Shown here piece after piece: positions 1 to 7,171 of a stretch of 13,791 bases of DNA. Positions within the stretch are counted from its first letter, which is position 1; every line of letters starts with the position of its first letter. The notes under the pieces are model-generated. The model did not search any database. It had not been told where the DNA came from and saw only the letters and a list, made by a program, of their open reading frames with translations. The position numbers and the translations under genes were made by a program. Source of the stretch: Planctomycetaceae bacterium (lineage in GTDB: Bacteria; Planctomycetota; Planctomycetia; Pirellulales; Thermoguttaceae); contig JAITQJ010000325.1 of the NCBI GenBank assembly GCA_031288955.1, positions 1 through 13,791 of the forward strand. The letters run 5' to 3'.

Positions 1-60
1 CGCGGCGTTCGCAAAACAACCGCGAATAACATTGTGTTTTATGGTAGTCCCAAATCGTAA
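1..60 (+). CDS. Possible 3' end of an upstream gene (partial)
   Basis: Frame 1 is open from the first base of the window to a TAA at 58-60. It encodes 19 residues ending NNIVFYGSPKS. The 5' part lies outside the window, so no family can be named. The only support is that the frame is open to the edge, that its codons look normal for the neighbourhood, and that it stops just before the repeat element starting at about 70. An open stretch this short can arise by chance, so this is only a candidate. Confidence 0.3.
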   Translation, partial: RGVRKTTANNIVFYGSPKS

Positions 61-69
61 AACGGTTAT

Positions 70-175
70 GAAGAATGAATAGTTAAGAATGAAGAATGAA
101 TAATGGGGGAAAACGGATAACCTGTATCTTCATTATTCATTCTGCATTCTGCATTCTGCATTGTTCATTCTTAAC
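70..175 (+). repeat. Heptad inverted repeat, copy R1
   Basis: This AT-rich inverted repeat lies upstream of the Gfo/Idh/MocA gene. The left arm (70-106) reads as GAATAAT/GAAGAAT/TAAGAAT-type heptamers. The right arm (131-175) is the same motif inverted: ATTATTC, ATTCTGC three times, ATTGTTC, ATTCTTA. The right arm's reverse complement matches the left arm exactly over GTTAAGAATGAA and GAATGAATAATG, but has 21 extra bases (three heptads) between the two blocks. The spacer (107-130) holds ACGGATAACCTGTATCTT, which resembles the central module of copies R2 and R3. The function is unknown; as RNA it would fold into a long hairpin with a bulged side. Confidence 0.75.
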
Positions 176-335
176 AAATGCCGGATGCCACGCTATTCGC
201 TCCATAAAATCATTATACAACCGGCAGCGGCAGTTGCAAGAGCGGGTACCGCCAGCCCTATTAGCCGCCCGCCGTCCGTCTATTCTCTTTGTACTGCAAG
301 TCTGTATAATGGGACGAAACTAGCGATACTGCCTA
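176..335. other. Intergenic leader of the Gfo gene
   Basis: This stretch of 160 bases between repeat R1 and the Gfo start has no convincing gene. Short open frames run through it but have no ribosome binding site and no recognisable product. The only regulatory signal seen is a perfect TATAAT at 305-310. Confidence 0.6.
305..310 (+). promoter_or_regulatory. Candidate -10 box for the Gfo gene
   Basis: A perfect TATAAT lies 25 bases before the ATG at 336. No good -35 box sits 16-18 bases upstream; the best hexamer near 282-287 is poor. If it is used, the 5' leader would be only about 20 bases and repeat R1 would be upstream of the transcript. This is a sequence match only. Confidence 0.3.
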
Positions 336-1742
336 ATGCCAACACTATCACGCCGTTCTTTTTTGCAAGCCGCCGCATTGTCCGCTGCCGCTCCATTAAT
401 CGTCCCGCCGTCCGCTTTAGGACTTGACGGGAACACCGCCCCAAGCGAACGCATCACGATGGGACTCATCGGCTGCGGCTCACACGGTTCCCACTGGAAT
501 CTGCCGCTTATGTTCGCCAATCCCTTGCAGCAAGTTGTTGCCGTCTGCGATATAGATAAAAATTATCTCGACAAAACGCAGAAAAGGGTCAACGAACATT
601 ACTCGAAAAAGTCCGGCACCGAATACAAGGGCTGCGATGCTTACGGCGATTTCCGCGACCTCATCAGCCGCAAAGACATTGATGCGGTTGATATTGTTAC
701 ACCAGACCAATGGCACGTATTGCTTGCCGTCTATGCAATGAAAGCCGGCAAAGACGTTATTTGCGAAAAACCAACGCTCACGGTTCACGAAGGACAACTG
801 TTGAGTGCAGTACAAAAGAAAACCGGCAGAGTTTATCAGACGGCAAGCGAAAACAGGTCTGTTGATGTGTATCAGCAGGCGGTCAACATTGCCCGAAACG
901 GTCACCTCGGCACCATTCAGAATGTCAAAGTGATATTGCCGAAGGGTTCGACAACAGACCGCGACCCGCTCAAGCGGAAACTGGATTTCAAAGTACAGGA
1001 AATCCCGAAGCATATCAATTACGAAATGTGGACGGGTCCCGCACCGCTTTTGCCGTACATTCCGGCGCGGCATCATTATAATTGGCGTTGGAACTTTGCG
1101 TACAGCGGCGGTGTTCTGACTGACTGGGGGTCGCATCTGGTCAATGCGGCGCAGTGGGCGTTAAATACCGATGATACGGGACCGGTGGAAGTCGAAGGCA
1201 CTGGCGAATTTCCGTCCTTCGATGACGTTTGGAATACAGCAGAAACGTTTAACGTCCGTTACCGTTACAAAAACGGCGTTATGCTGAACGTGTTCACGGA
1301 GAATCCTTCGACCGAGGCGATAAAAATCGAAGGCACGAAGGGCTGGATTCTGACCCGCGGCTGGCGTAATCCGCTGAAGGCGAGTGATGAAAAGTTGCTG
1401 CAACTCAAGTTCGATAATTCTGCGCCGGAATTGAAAAATTACGGCAGAGAAGAAAGCACGGTGGCAGCAAAGGATAAAGGCTGGGCGGGCGGCGAACACA
1501 TTGATTTTTCGCTCCGCGTCAAAGACCGCAAGGAATGTTATTACACGGCGGAGTGCGGACACCGGACGCACACGATAGCGCACATCGGCAATATAGCGAT
1601 GCTGTTACAAAAGAAACTGCAATGGAATCCCGAAGCGGAAAAATTTGAAGGCGACGGTGCGGACGAAGCGAACAAACATTTCTGTTACCAGCGTCCGCAG
1701 CGTGAACCGTGGACGTTTGATAAAGCGGATAGTTGGATTTGA
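336..1742 (+). CDS. Tat-exported Gfo/Idh/MocA family oxidoreductase
   Basis: This 468-residue protein belongs to the Gfo/Idh/MocA family of NAD(P)-dependent dehydrogenases, which act on sugars, sugar acids and inositols. A twin-arginine signal (S5-R6-R7-S8-F9-L10, then an Ala-rich hydrophobic stretch to about residue 28) indicates folded export through Tat. The Rossmann motif GCGSHG is at 46-51. The family motif E144-K145-P146 supplies the usual catalytic lysine. A later stretch, GGVLTDWGSHLVNAAQW, resembles the C-terminal substrate-domain motif of the exported homologues common in planctomycetes. The ATG at 336 places the RR motif correctly; there is no clear Shine-Dalgarno sequence. The substrate cannot be read from sequence. 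The gene stands alone between repeats R1 and R2 and is probably monocistronic. Confidence 0.93.
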   Translation: MPTLSRRSFLQAAALSAAAPLIVPPSALGLDGNTAPSERITMGLIGCGSHGSHWNLPLMFANPLQQVVAVCDIDKNYLDKTQKRVNEHYSKKSGTEYKGCDAYGDFRDLISRKDIDAVDIVTPDQWHVLLAVYAMKAGKDVICEKPTLTVHEGQLLSAVQKKTGRVYQTASENRSVDVYQQAVNIARNGHLGTIQNVKVILPKGSTTDRDPLKRKLDFKVQEIPKHINYEMWTGPAPLLPYIPARHHYNWRWNFAYSGGVLTDWGSHLVNAAQWALNTDDTGPVEVEGTGEFPSFDDVWNTAETFNVRYRYKNGVMLNVFTENPSTEAIKIEGTKGWILTRGWRNPLKASDEKLLQLKFDNSAPELKNYGREESTVAAKDKGWAGGEHIDFSLRVKDRKECYYTAECGHRTHTIAHIGNIAMLLQKKLQWNPEAEKFEGDGADEANKHFCYQRPQREPWTFDKADSWI

Positions 1743-1754
1743 GGCGGGGTTTTT

Positions 1755-1856
1755 GAATGAATAATTAAAAATGAATAATGAATAATGGGGAAAAAAGATA
1801 CCATAAACGGTGTTAACCTGTGCCTTCATTATTCATCATTCATTCTTCATTGTTCG
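1755..1856 (+). repeat. Heptad inverted repeat, copy R2
   Basis: This element fills the gap between the Gfo gene and lolD. The left arm (about 1755-1788) is GAATAAT, TAAAAAT, GAATAAT, GAATAAT. The right arm (1827-1856) is ATTATTC, ATCATTC, ATTCTTC, ATTGTTC, largely complementary to the left. The centre contains TAAACGGTGTTAACC (1804-1818) followed by TGTGCC. Positions 1804-1844 match copy R3 (6136-6096, minus) with one mismatch over 41 bases. It ends about 40 bases before the lolD start and its core points toward lolD. Confidence 0.8.
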
Positions 1857-1896
1857 TCCGTGGTTTTTAGAAAGCACCTTTAAGGAAAAAATAATA

Positions 1897-2583
1897 ATGC
1901 CGCTGCTTGCTGCCGAAAATGTTACGAAGTCGTACTTCAAGAAAAAACTGCAAATACCCGTATTAAAAGGGGTCGATTTTGAGGTACAGGAAGGCGAATT
2001 TGTTGCGATTGTCGGACAAAGCGGTTCAGGTAAAAGTACGCTGCTGCACTTGCTCGGCACTCTCGACAAACCCGATACCGGCATCATCCGCTTTCACAGC
2101 GAACGCATCGATAATCTGCCGGCAAGAAGACGTGATATTTTACGGAACCGGTCAATCGGCTTTATCTTTCAGTTTTATCATCTTCTGCCGGAGTTGACTG
2201 TTCTCGAAAACGTTCTTTCGCCTCTGATGATACGCAGCAGCGTTTTAGGCTATTGGTTTTCACGAAGTCAGTATCACGCCAAAGCCGGAAAACTATTAGA
2301 GCAGGTCGGCTTGCTGCACCGCTTAAAACACAAGCCGTCGGAATTATCCGGCGGAGAAATGCAGCGTACTGCCATTGCCAGAGCCTTGGTTAGTGAACCG
2401 GCGATTTTGTTAGCGGACGAGCCGACCGGCAACCTTGATGCATCTTCGGCAAAGGAGGTCATTTCTTTACTGCGGCAACTCTGCACACAGCACCGCTTGA
2501 GTGTCGTGATGGTTACGCACGATGAAAATATCGCTGCCGTCGCCGACCGAAAAGTCCGAATGATTGACGGACGGATTTTTTAG
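1897..2583 (+). CDS. lolD: LolD/MacB-type ABC transporter ATPase
   Basis: This 228-residue cytoplasmic nucleotide-binding subunit belongs to the LolD/MacB/FtsE-like group, which drives lipoprotein release or mechanotransmission-type export with a permease. It shows a full motif set: Walker A GQSGSGKST (40-48), Q-loop Gln92, signature LSGGEMQR (150-157), Walker B ILLADE (170-175) and switch His208. The DEPTGNLD stretch is characteristic of this subgroup. I chose the ATG at 1897 because AAGGA lies 10 bases upstream and the protein then has normal length. An upstream GTG at 1810 would add 29 residues translated from repeat R2. No LolC/E-type permease is present in the window. The next gene starts 6 bases after the stop, so the two are probably co-transcribed. 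The symbol is by family resemblance; MacB-type is equally possible. Confidence 0.88.
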   Translation: MPLLAAENVTKSYFKKKLQIPVLKGVDFEVQEGEFVAIVGQSGSGKSTLLHLLGTLDKPDTGIIRFHSERIDNLPARRRDILRNRSIGFIFQFYHLLPELTVLENVLSPLMIRSSVLGYWFSRSQYHAKAGKLLEQVGLLHRLKHKPSELSGGEMQRTAIARALVSEPAILLADEPTGNLDASSAKEVISLLRQLCTQHRLSVVMVTHDENIAAVADRKVRMIDGRIF

Positions 2584-2589
2584 GGTACG

Positions 2590-3372
2590 ATGAATGGTGT
2601 TATGCGGTATTTCAATATCCTTTTTGCGGGACTTGTGCTGTGTTCCTCCGCCGCTGCCAATACGGAACCGTTGACGGAAAAGGAGCATCCCTGGGGTCTT
2701 TTCGACCCGGGGTCGATGACCATAATGCAAACGTCCGTAACCTTCCGCTCGGCAGAAGGAGCGGTAATGTCCATACAAAAAATGGAAACAACTCTCGTTT
2801 CAACGGGCAATGACGGCATAACGCTGCAAGAAGCCGAATCGATTGAGATGGGCAGCAGAACTGTTGCGAAGGAACCGCAGATAAAACGTTATGACTTTTG
2901 GCAGGAACTGATTTCTGACGGTGTCCGCATTAAGGCGGGTACGCCGGTAAAATTGATTATCGATAAAAGGACTGTTCCGTGCGAAGTCCGTATTTACGAA
3001 CAAGATGTGCCGGGCGGAACGAAGACGACAACGGTTTGGTGGAGTTTGCACTTTTTTCCCCACGTACTGCGGACAGAACGTGTGTTGCGGAGCGTACCGG
3101 CAACCGATGCGGCTCCGGGAACGCCGGGAGAAGTCGTGTCGCAGTCGGTAACAGCGGTCTTAGACATATCGGGGTCGCGTTCAAAGCGGAGTTACAAATT
3201 GCAGACAACAGAGCGGTCGGGACAGATAACGAAACAAACGGAGATGGTCTGTTCCCGTAACATTCCCGGCGGCATTTTGTCTGCGTCGGCACGGGAAACA
3301 GACGGCAGCGGCAAAGAAATCCGTTCATCGATAACATATCTGACCCGATACAAGTACAAGACTTCGCCGTAA
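2590..3372 (+). CDS. Secreted protein of unknown function
   Basis: This 260-residue protein has an N-terminal signal peptide: a hydrophobic core around residues 7-19, with likely cleavage after the SSAAA stretch near residue 23. The mature part is rich in beta-type sequence and contains WGLFDPGSM, a region KMETTLVSTGNDGITLQEAE, and a later T-V-P-C-E-V-R-I-Y-E segment followed by TTTVWW. The pattern resembles secreted planctomycete proteins I remember only loosely, so I give no name. The ATG at 2590 has AGGG just upstream; the ATG at 2602 would also keep the signal peptide. The gene begins 6 bases after the ABC ATPase stop, suggesting a functional link, perhaps an extracytoplasmic partner or cargo, but that is inference. 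Confidence 0.75.
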   Translation: MNGVMRYFNILFAGLVLCSSAAANTEPLTEKEHPWGLFDPGSMTIMQTSVTFRSAEGAVMSIQKMETTLVSTGNDGITLQEAESIEMGSRTVAKEPQIKRYDFWQELISDGVRIKAGTPVKLIIDKRTVPCEVRIYEQDVPGGTKTTTVWWSLHFFPHVLRTERVLRSVPATDAAPGTPGEVVSQSVTAVLDISGSRSKRSYKLQTTERSGQITKQTEMVCSRNIPGGILSASARETDGSGKEIRSSITYLTRYKYKTSP

Positions 3373-3397
3373 AAAAGCGGGGCTGCAACTTCCGGCT
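3371..3397 (-). terminator. Candidate intrinsic terminator after mutS
   Basis: On the minus strand, downstream of the mutS stop, AGCCGG pairs imperfectly with CCCGCT across a short loop and is followed at once by a run of six T (the A run at 3371-3376 on the plus strand). The stem is about five pairs with one mismatch, so it is modest. The T run overlaps the stop codon of the convergent secreted-protein gene. No comparable signal was seen for the plus-strand transcript. Confidence 0.4.
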
Positions 3398-3416
3398 CTT
3401 GATTCTCTTGATTATG

Positions 3417-6059
3417 TTATAGTTCCCGTTTCCAGTCCGCCAGAAGTTGCAGTGCTTCGAGCGGTTTCAAGGTATCTATATTCAAGCGGCGTAAATCGTC
3501 CAATACCGGATGATGTTCTCCGCCGAAGAGTGAAAATTGAACGCCGCCTGCCGAAAACTTTGCCGCAGGAACTGTACTGTGCGGCGGCTCTGAAGGTTTG
3601 CCGGACTGCGTTTCTTTATTTTCAAACGATTCCAGCAACTCCGATGCCCGCTCGACAACATCTTTCGGAACGCCCGCCAATTTCGCAACGTGTATTCCAT
3701 AACTCTTGTCCGCCGAACCCGGTACAATTTTATGCAGAAAAGCGACATCGCCGTTGTGTTCCCGTACCGCTACGTTCAGATTGCTGACACCGTCCAGCAC
3801 ATCCGCCAAATCCGTCAATTCGTGATAATGCGTCGCAAAAAGCGTTCGGCAGCCGATACGTCCGTGCAGATACTCCGTTATTGACCAAGCCAGCGACATT
3901 CCGTCATACGTACTCGTTCCCCGTCCGATTTCGTCCAATATCACCAAACTCTTTTTACCCGCCTGATTAAGTATCCGTGCCGTTTCTGTCATTTCAACCA
4001 TAAACGTACTCTGTCCCCGTGATATTTCATCGCTTGCCCCAACCCTCGCAAATATCCGGTCGCAGATACCGACCGTTGCCGACTTCGCCGGTATAAAACT
4101 GCCGAGTTGCGCCATAATGCACAGCAATGCCGTCTGCCGGATGAACGTACTTTTACCGGACATATTCGGTCCCGTTATCAACTGTACCAATCCGTGCTGT
4201 TCGTCCAGTACCGTATCATTCGGGACAAACGTTCCCGCCGGTTCCAGTGCATCAAGTACCGGATGTCTGCCGTCGATAATGTTCAGCACAGGTTCTTTCA
4301 CCAGAACAGGACGGCAATAACCCCGCTCTCTTGCCAGCGATGCCAATGCCGCTATCACATCCAACGCCGCCAACGCCTTCGCCGCAGCGGCAATCGCCTG
4401 CCGCCGTTCTCCGGTCTGCCGGCATAACTCCGCTAATAACGACATTTCCAGCGCAACCGCCCGCTCCGCTGCTGAAAGAACTTTTTCCTCGTACTCTTTC
4501 AATTCCGGCGTGATATAACGCTCTGCATTTTTTAAGGTTTGTTTGCGGATATAATTCTCCGGTATCTTCGCATTGTTAACATTCGTTATTTCGATATAAT
4601 AACCGAACACAGAGGTGTAACCGACTTTCAAAGATGATATACCGGAGCGGCGTATTTCGGCGGCTTGAAAATCGGCAATCCATTGTTTGCCGCCTTTTTG
4701 CAGCAGACGCAATTCATCAAGTTCTGCATTAAAACCGCTTCGGATAAAACCGCCGTCTTTGATGTTCAGCGTTATTTCATCTGCCAATGCCGACTCAAGC
4801 AGTTCCGTTAAACTGCTGCACGGGTCAATTTCGTTACAAATATCCGCAAGCCGTTTAGATTTTACGTCCGCCAGTTGCTGACGAAAAAACGGCAGCGTCC
4901 GCAGCGTCCGCCCAATCATCGACAAATCCCGCGGCGTTCCCCGTTTCTGCAAAATCCGCGTCATCATCCGCTGTAAATCGTAAATCCGCCGCAGTTGTTC
5001 CCGTATCGAACTGACAACATTATCGTTACCATAAAGTTCTTCAACGGCATCAAGGCGGCCGTTAATCGCCGCAATGTCGAGCAGCGGACCGGCAACGGAT
5101 TCCGACAGATACCGCGCTCCCATCGGTGTAACACAGCGGTCAAGAACACCAAGCAGCGAACCTTCACGTTTGCCGCCCCGGATAGTCCGCGTGATTTCCA
5201 GACTCCGCCGGCTCGCTTCATCAATTTCCAACTGCGTATGCAGTGCAAAGCGTTGTATCGAATCGATTTGCACCAATGTCTGCCGCTGCGTTTCGTTCAG
5301 ATAATCCAGGGCAGCACCGGCAGCGCAAACGGCAAGTTGGTCGCCGGAGGTATCCGTGAAGCCGAAGCCTTCAAGCGTTGCCGTTTGAAACTGCTTTAGA
5401 AGCGTATCGTATGCCGTGCGGAAGTTAAACGTCCAATCCGGGCGTTTTGTTATTTGTATCCGCTGCGCTGCATCGGTCATCGGTAAATGACCGCTTTCGC
5501 TTACAACCAATTCCGACGGAGCAATCCGGGCAAGATGTTCGTTAACCGAGTCCGCCGGAACTGCCGCAGCATAAAAGGCACCGGTTGACAGTTCGACCCA
5601 AGCGATGCCGGCACCATTCCAATCCGTCTTTGACGGTCCGTAACAAACGGCGGCGAGATAATTTAATTCCTTCGGGTCGAGCAGCGTTTCGTCAGTAACG
5701 GTACCGGCTGTAACAATTCGTGTAACAGCGCGTTTGACGATTCCTTTCGCCTGCTTCGGGTCTTCCATCTGTTCGCAAACAGCGGCGCGGTAGCCGGCAG
5801 CGATAATTTTAGCAATATACGAATCGAGTTGGTGATGCGGAAAGCCCGCCATCGGAGTACCGTCGGGACCTTTTTCACGGCTTGTCAAAGCGAGTCCGAG
5901 CAGTTTCGCGGCGGTTTTTGCATCGTCGAAAAACATTTCGTAAAAGTCGCCCATACGAAAGAGCAGCAGGGCTTCGGGACAAATCCTCTTCGCCTCGTAA
6001 AACTGCTTCATCATCGGCGAAAGATTTTGCGTATTTTGCTGTATTTTTTGGAAAGGCAT
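3417..6059 (-). CDS. mutS: DNA mismatch repair protein MutS
   Basis: This is an 880-residue MutS1, close to the usual 850-870 or so. It recognises mispairs and small loops in DNA and recruits MutL. The mismatch-reading Phe-X-Glu is F39-Y40-E41. The ATPase domain has Walker A GPNMSGKST (630-638), Walker B VILDE (706-710) and the MutS signature DEIGRGTST (709-717), followed by the ATHYHEL H-loop. A QFSLF pentapeptide at 841-845 fits the sliding-clamp-binding motif known near MutS C-termini. I chose the ATG at 6059 (MPFQKIQQN). An ATG at 6146 would add 29 residues read from repeat R3, in a different frame of that repeat than at lolD, so the extension is not conserved coding. The gene follows cdsA by 144 bases on the same strand and may be partly co-transcribed with sppA-cdsA. 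Confidence 0.98.
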   Translation of the reverse strand: MPFQKIQQNTQNLSPMMKQFYEAKRICPEALLLFRMGDFYEMFFDDAKTAAKLLGLALTSREKGPDGTPMAGFPHHQLDSYIAKIIAAGYRAAVCEQMEDPKQAKGIVKRAVTRIVTAGTVTDETLLDPKELNYLAAVCYGPSKTDWNGAGIAWVELSTGAFYAAAVPADSVNEHLARIAPSELVVSESGHLPMTDAAQRIQITKRPDWTFNFRTAYDTLLKQFQTATLEGFGFTDTSGDQLAVCAAGAALDYLNETQRQTLVQIDSIQRFALHTQLEIDEASRRSLEITRTIRGGKREGSLLGVLDRCVTPMGARYLSESVAGPLLDIAAINGRLDAVEELYGNDNVVSSIREQLRRIYDLQRMMTRILQKRGTPRDLSMIGRTLRTLPFFRQQLADVKSKRLADICNEIDPCSSLTELLESALADEITLNIKDGGFIRSGFNAELDELRLLQKGGKQWIADFQAAEIRRSGISSLKVGYTSVFGYYIEITNVNNAKIPENYIRKQTLKNAERYITPELKEYEEKVLSAAERAVALEMSLLAELCRQTGERRQAIAAAAKALAALDVIAALASLARERGYCRPVLVKEPVLNIIDGRHPVLDALEPAGTFVPNDTVLDEQHGLVQLITGPNMSGKSTFIRQTALLCIMAQLGSFIPAKSATVGICDRIFARVGASDEISRGQSTFMVEMTETARILNQAGKKSLVILDEIGRGTSTYDGMSLAWSITEYLHGRIGCRTLFATHYHELTDLADVLDGVSNLNVAVREHNGDVAFLHKIVPGSADKSYGIHVAKLAGVPKDVVERASELLESFENKETQSGKPSEPPHSTVPAAKFSAGGVQFSLFGGEHHPVLDDLRRLNIDTLKPLEALQLLADWKREL

Positions 6060-6083
6060 AATTACTTCACGTAGGCACGGAGA

Positions 6084-6162
6084 CGAAAAATGAATAATGA
6101 ATGATGAATAATGAAGGCACAAGTTAACACCGTTTACGGAATCCATTCTTTTTCATTATTCG
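6084..6162 (-). repeat. Heptad inverted repeat, copy R3
   Basis: This element occupies the cdsA-mutS gap and, read on the minus strand, points toward mutS. Minus-strand order is GAATAAT-containing arm (6162-6144), TAAACGGTGTTAACTTGTGCC core, then the arm ATTATTC, ATCATTC, ATTATTC, ATTTTTC (to 6084). Its 6136-6096 segment equals R2 1804-1844 except for one C/T change. The arm next to mutS ends about 25 bases before the ATG. The upstream arm is shorter than in R1 and R2. Confidence 0.8.
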
Positions 6163-6203
6163 TTCAAAGTATTCTACACGGTGAAAAAAGGAGTTATTGA
6201 TTA

Positions 6204-7160
6204 TCACAAGTGTTTCCCCGGACAGACGAAGCCGAAGACCCAGAAGACGTAAGCGGCAGGAGCAGATATGAGCAGCGAGTCGAAAATGTCTAACAAACCG
6301 CCGAAGCCCGGTACGGCGTGACCGGAGTCCTTCATATTGCTGTCCCGTTTGATAAGCGACCCCGCCAAATCGCCAATCATTCCGGTAATGGCTATCGTGA
6401 TACCGAAACTCAACCAGCCGAGCAGCGGCGAAAACGATTCCTGTTCGTAATACGGCAGTACGGCTTCAAACCAAACCCAGGCACCGATACACGCAAAAAA
6501 GACTCCGCCGATTGCGCCTTCGATAGTTTTCCCCGGACTTAATATCGGTGTCATTCGATGCCTGCCGAGCAGTTTACCGACGGTATAGGCACCGGTATCG
6601 CACATTTTTGTTACAATAATTAACGACAGAACGGCTTCCACGCCGTATGCCATATACAGTTGAATCATAAAACACGAAAGCAGTCCGAGATACGCAAACG
6701 TAAATACGCTTCCGGCAAGGTTAATTGTGTTTCCGCCGGGGTGCGAATAGCGGCGCATTTCGGCAGCAAAGGCAATGAACACGCCGCAGGCAACGGCAAG
6801 AAGTGCTGAAAAACACGCCGTTGCCGCCCATTGCCAGCCGCCTTTCGACTCGGTGATGTGCAGGATTTCAAGATTGTACTGCTGAATCACGTTGGCAATC
6901 CAGCAACTGGCGGCGATTAAAACATTGCCGATATAAGCCGTTTGGGGCAGCGGATGCAGACCGGCGGCGTTGAGGATGCGCAGAACTTCACGCGTCAAAA
7001 TAACAAGACACAGCAGATAGACGGGCAAAAGAATAATGCCGCGGGGCAGCCAAACGATGTCCCGCGCGAGTCCGTATCGGGATAGACGCACATCAAGCCA
7101 GGCGAGTCCGAGGAGAACGGCGACAAGCAAAATACCAAAAAACAAGCGTCTGCCAAGCAT
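6204..7160 (-). CDS. cdsA: Phosphatidate cytidylyltransferase
   Basis: This 318-residue polytopic membrane enzyme makes CDP-diacylglycerol from CTP and phosphatidate, the branch point for phospholipid synthesis. Several hydrophobic segments are visible, from 6-24 to 295-312. Family motifs are K185-M-C-D-T-G-A-Y, then SPGKTIEGAIGG (208-219), and the C-terminal CDS signature S268-L-I-K-R with K277-D278 and PGFGGLLDIFD (284-294). The textbook signature has His-Gly-Gly and Asp-Arg-x-Asp; here His is Phe286 and Arg is Ile292, while both Asp residues (291, 294) remain. I chose the ATG at 7160 because AAGGGG lies just upstream; an ATG at 7193 has no such site and would overlap sppA. The gap to the sppA stop is 11 bases, indicating one operon. 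Confidence 0.93.
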   Translation of the reverse strand: MLGRRLFFGILLVAVLLGLAWLDVRLSRYGLARDIVWLPRGIILLPVYLLCLVILTREVLRILNAAGLHPLPQTAYIGNVLIAASCWIANVIQQYNLEILHITESKGGWQWAATACFSALLAVACGVFIAFAAEMRRYSHPGGNTINLAGSVFTFAYLGLLSCFMIQLYMAYGVEAVLSLIIVTKMCDTGAYTVGKLLGRHRMTPILSPGKTIEGAIGGVFFACIGAWVWFEAVLPYYEQESFSPLLGWLSFGITIAITGMIGDLAGSLIKRDSNMKDSGHAVPGFGGLLDIFDSLLISAPAAYVFWVFGFVCPGKHL

Positions 7161-7163
7161 ATT

Positions 7164-7169
7164 CCCCTT
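7164..7169 (-). promoter_or_regulatory. Ribosome binding site deciding the cdsA start
   Basis: Minus-strand AAGGGG lies three bases before the ATG at 7160, with its AAGG core five bases away. It sits in the 11-base gap after the sppA stop. The alternative ATG at 7193 has no purine-rich site at the right distance. Confidence 0.6.
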
Positions 7170-7171
7170 CT

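Noticed and set aside
70..175. CRISPR array or satellite repeat
   Set aside because: The repeat unit is 7 bases, without spacers of regular length, and the arms are inverted rather than direct arrays. No cas gene is in the window.
96..427. Two small plus-strand open frames before the Gfo gene
   Set aside because: They run through repeat R1 or overlap the Gfo start, have no ribosome binding site and give peptides with no recognisable pattern.
480..1583. Long minus-strand open frames opposite the Gfo gene
   Set aside because: They are antisense shadows of a well-supported gene and show no domain pattern. The same applies to plus-strand frames within mutS, xylA and the GH29 gene.
1810..1896. 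N-terminal extension of the ABC ATPase from a GTG at 1810
   Set aside because: The extra 29 residues are translated from repeat R2. The true ATG at 1897 has a good ribosome binding site and gives normal family length. R2 and R3 are read in different frames here and at mutS, so the repeat is not conserved coding sequence.
6060..6146. 29-residue N-terminal extension of MutS
   Set aside because: It is read from repeat R3. MutS proteins begin close to MPFQKIQQNTQNLSPMMKQF, and no homologous extension is expected.
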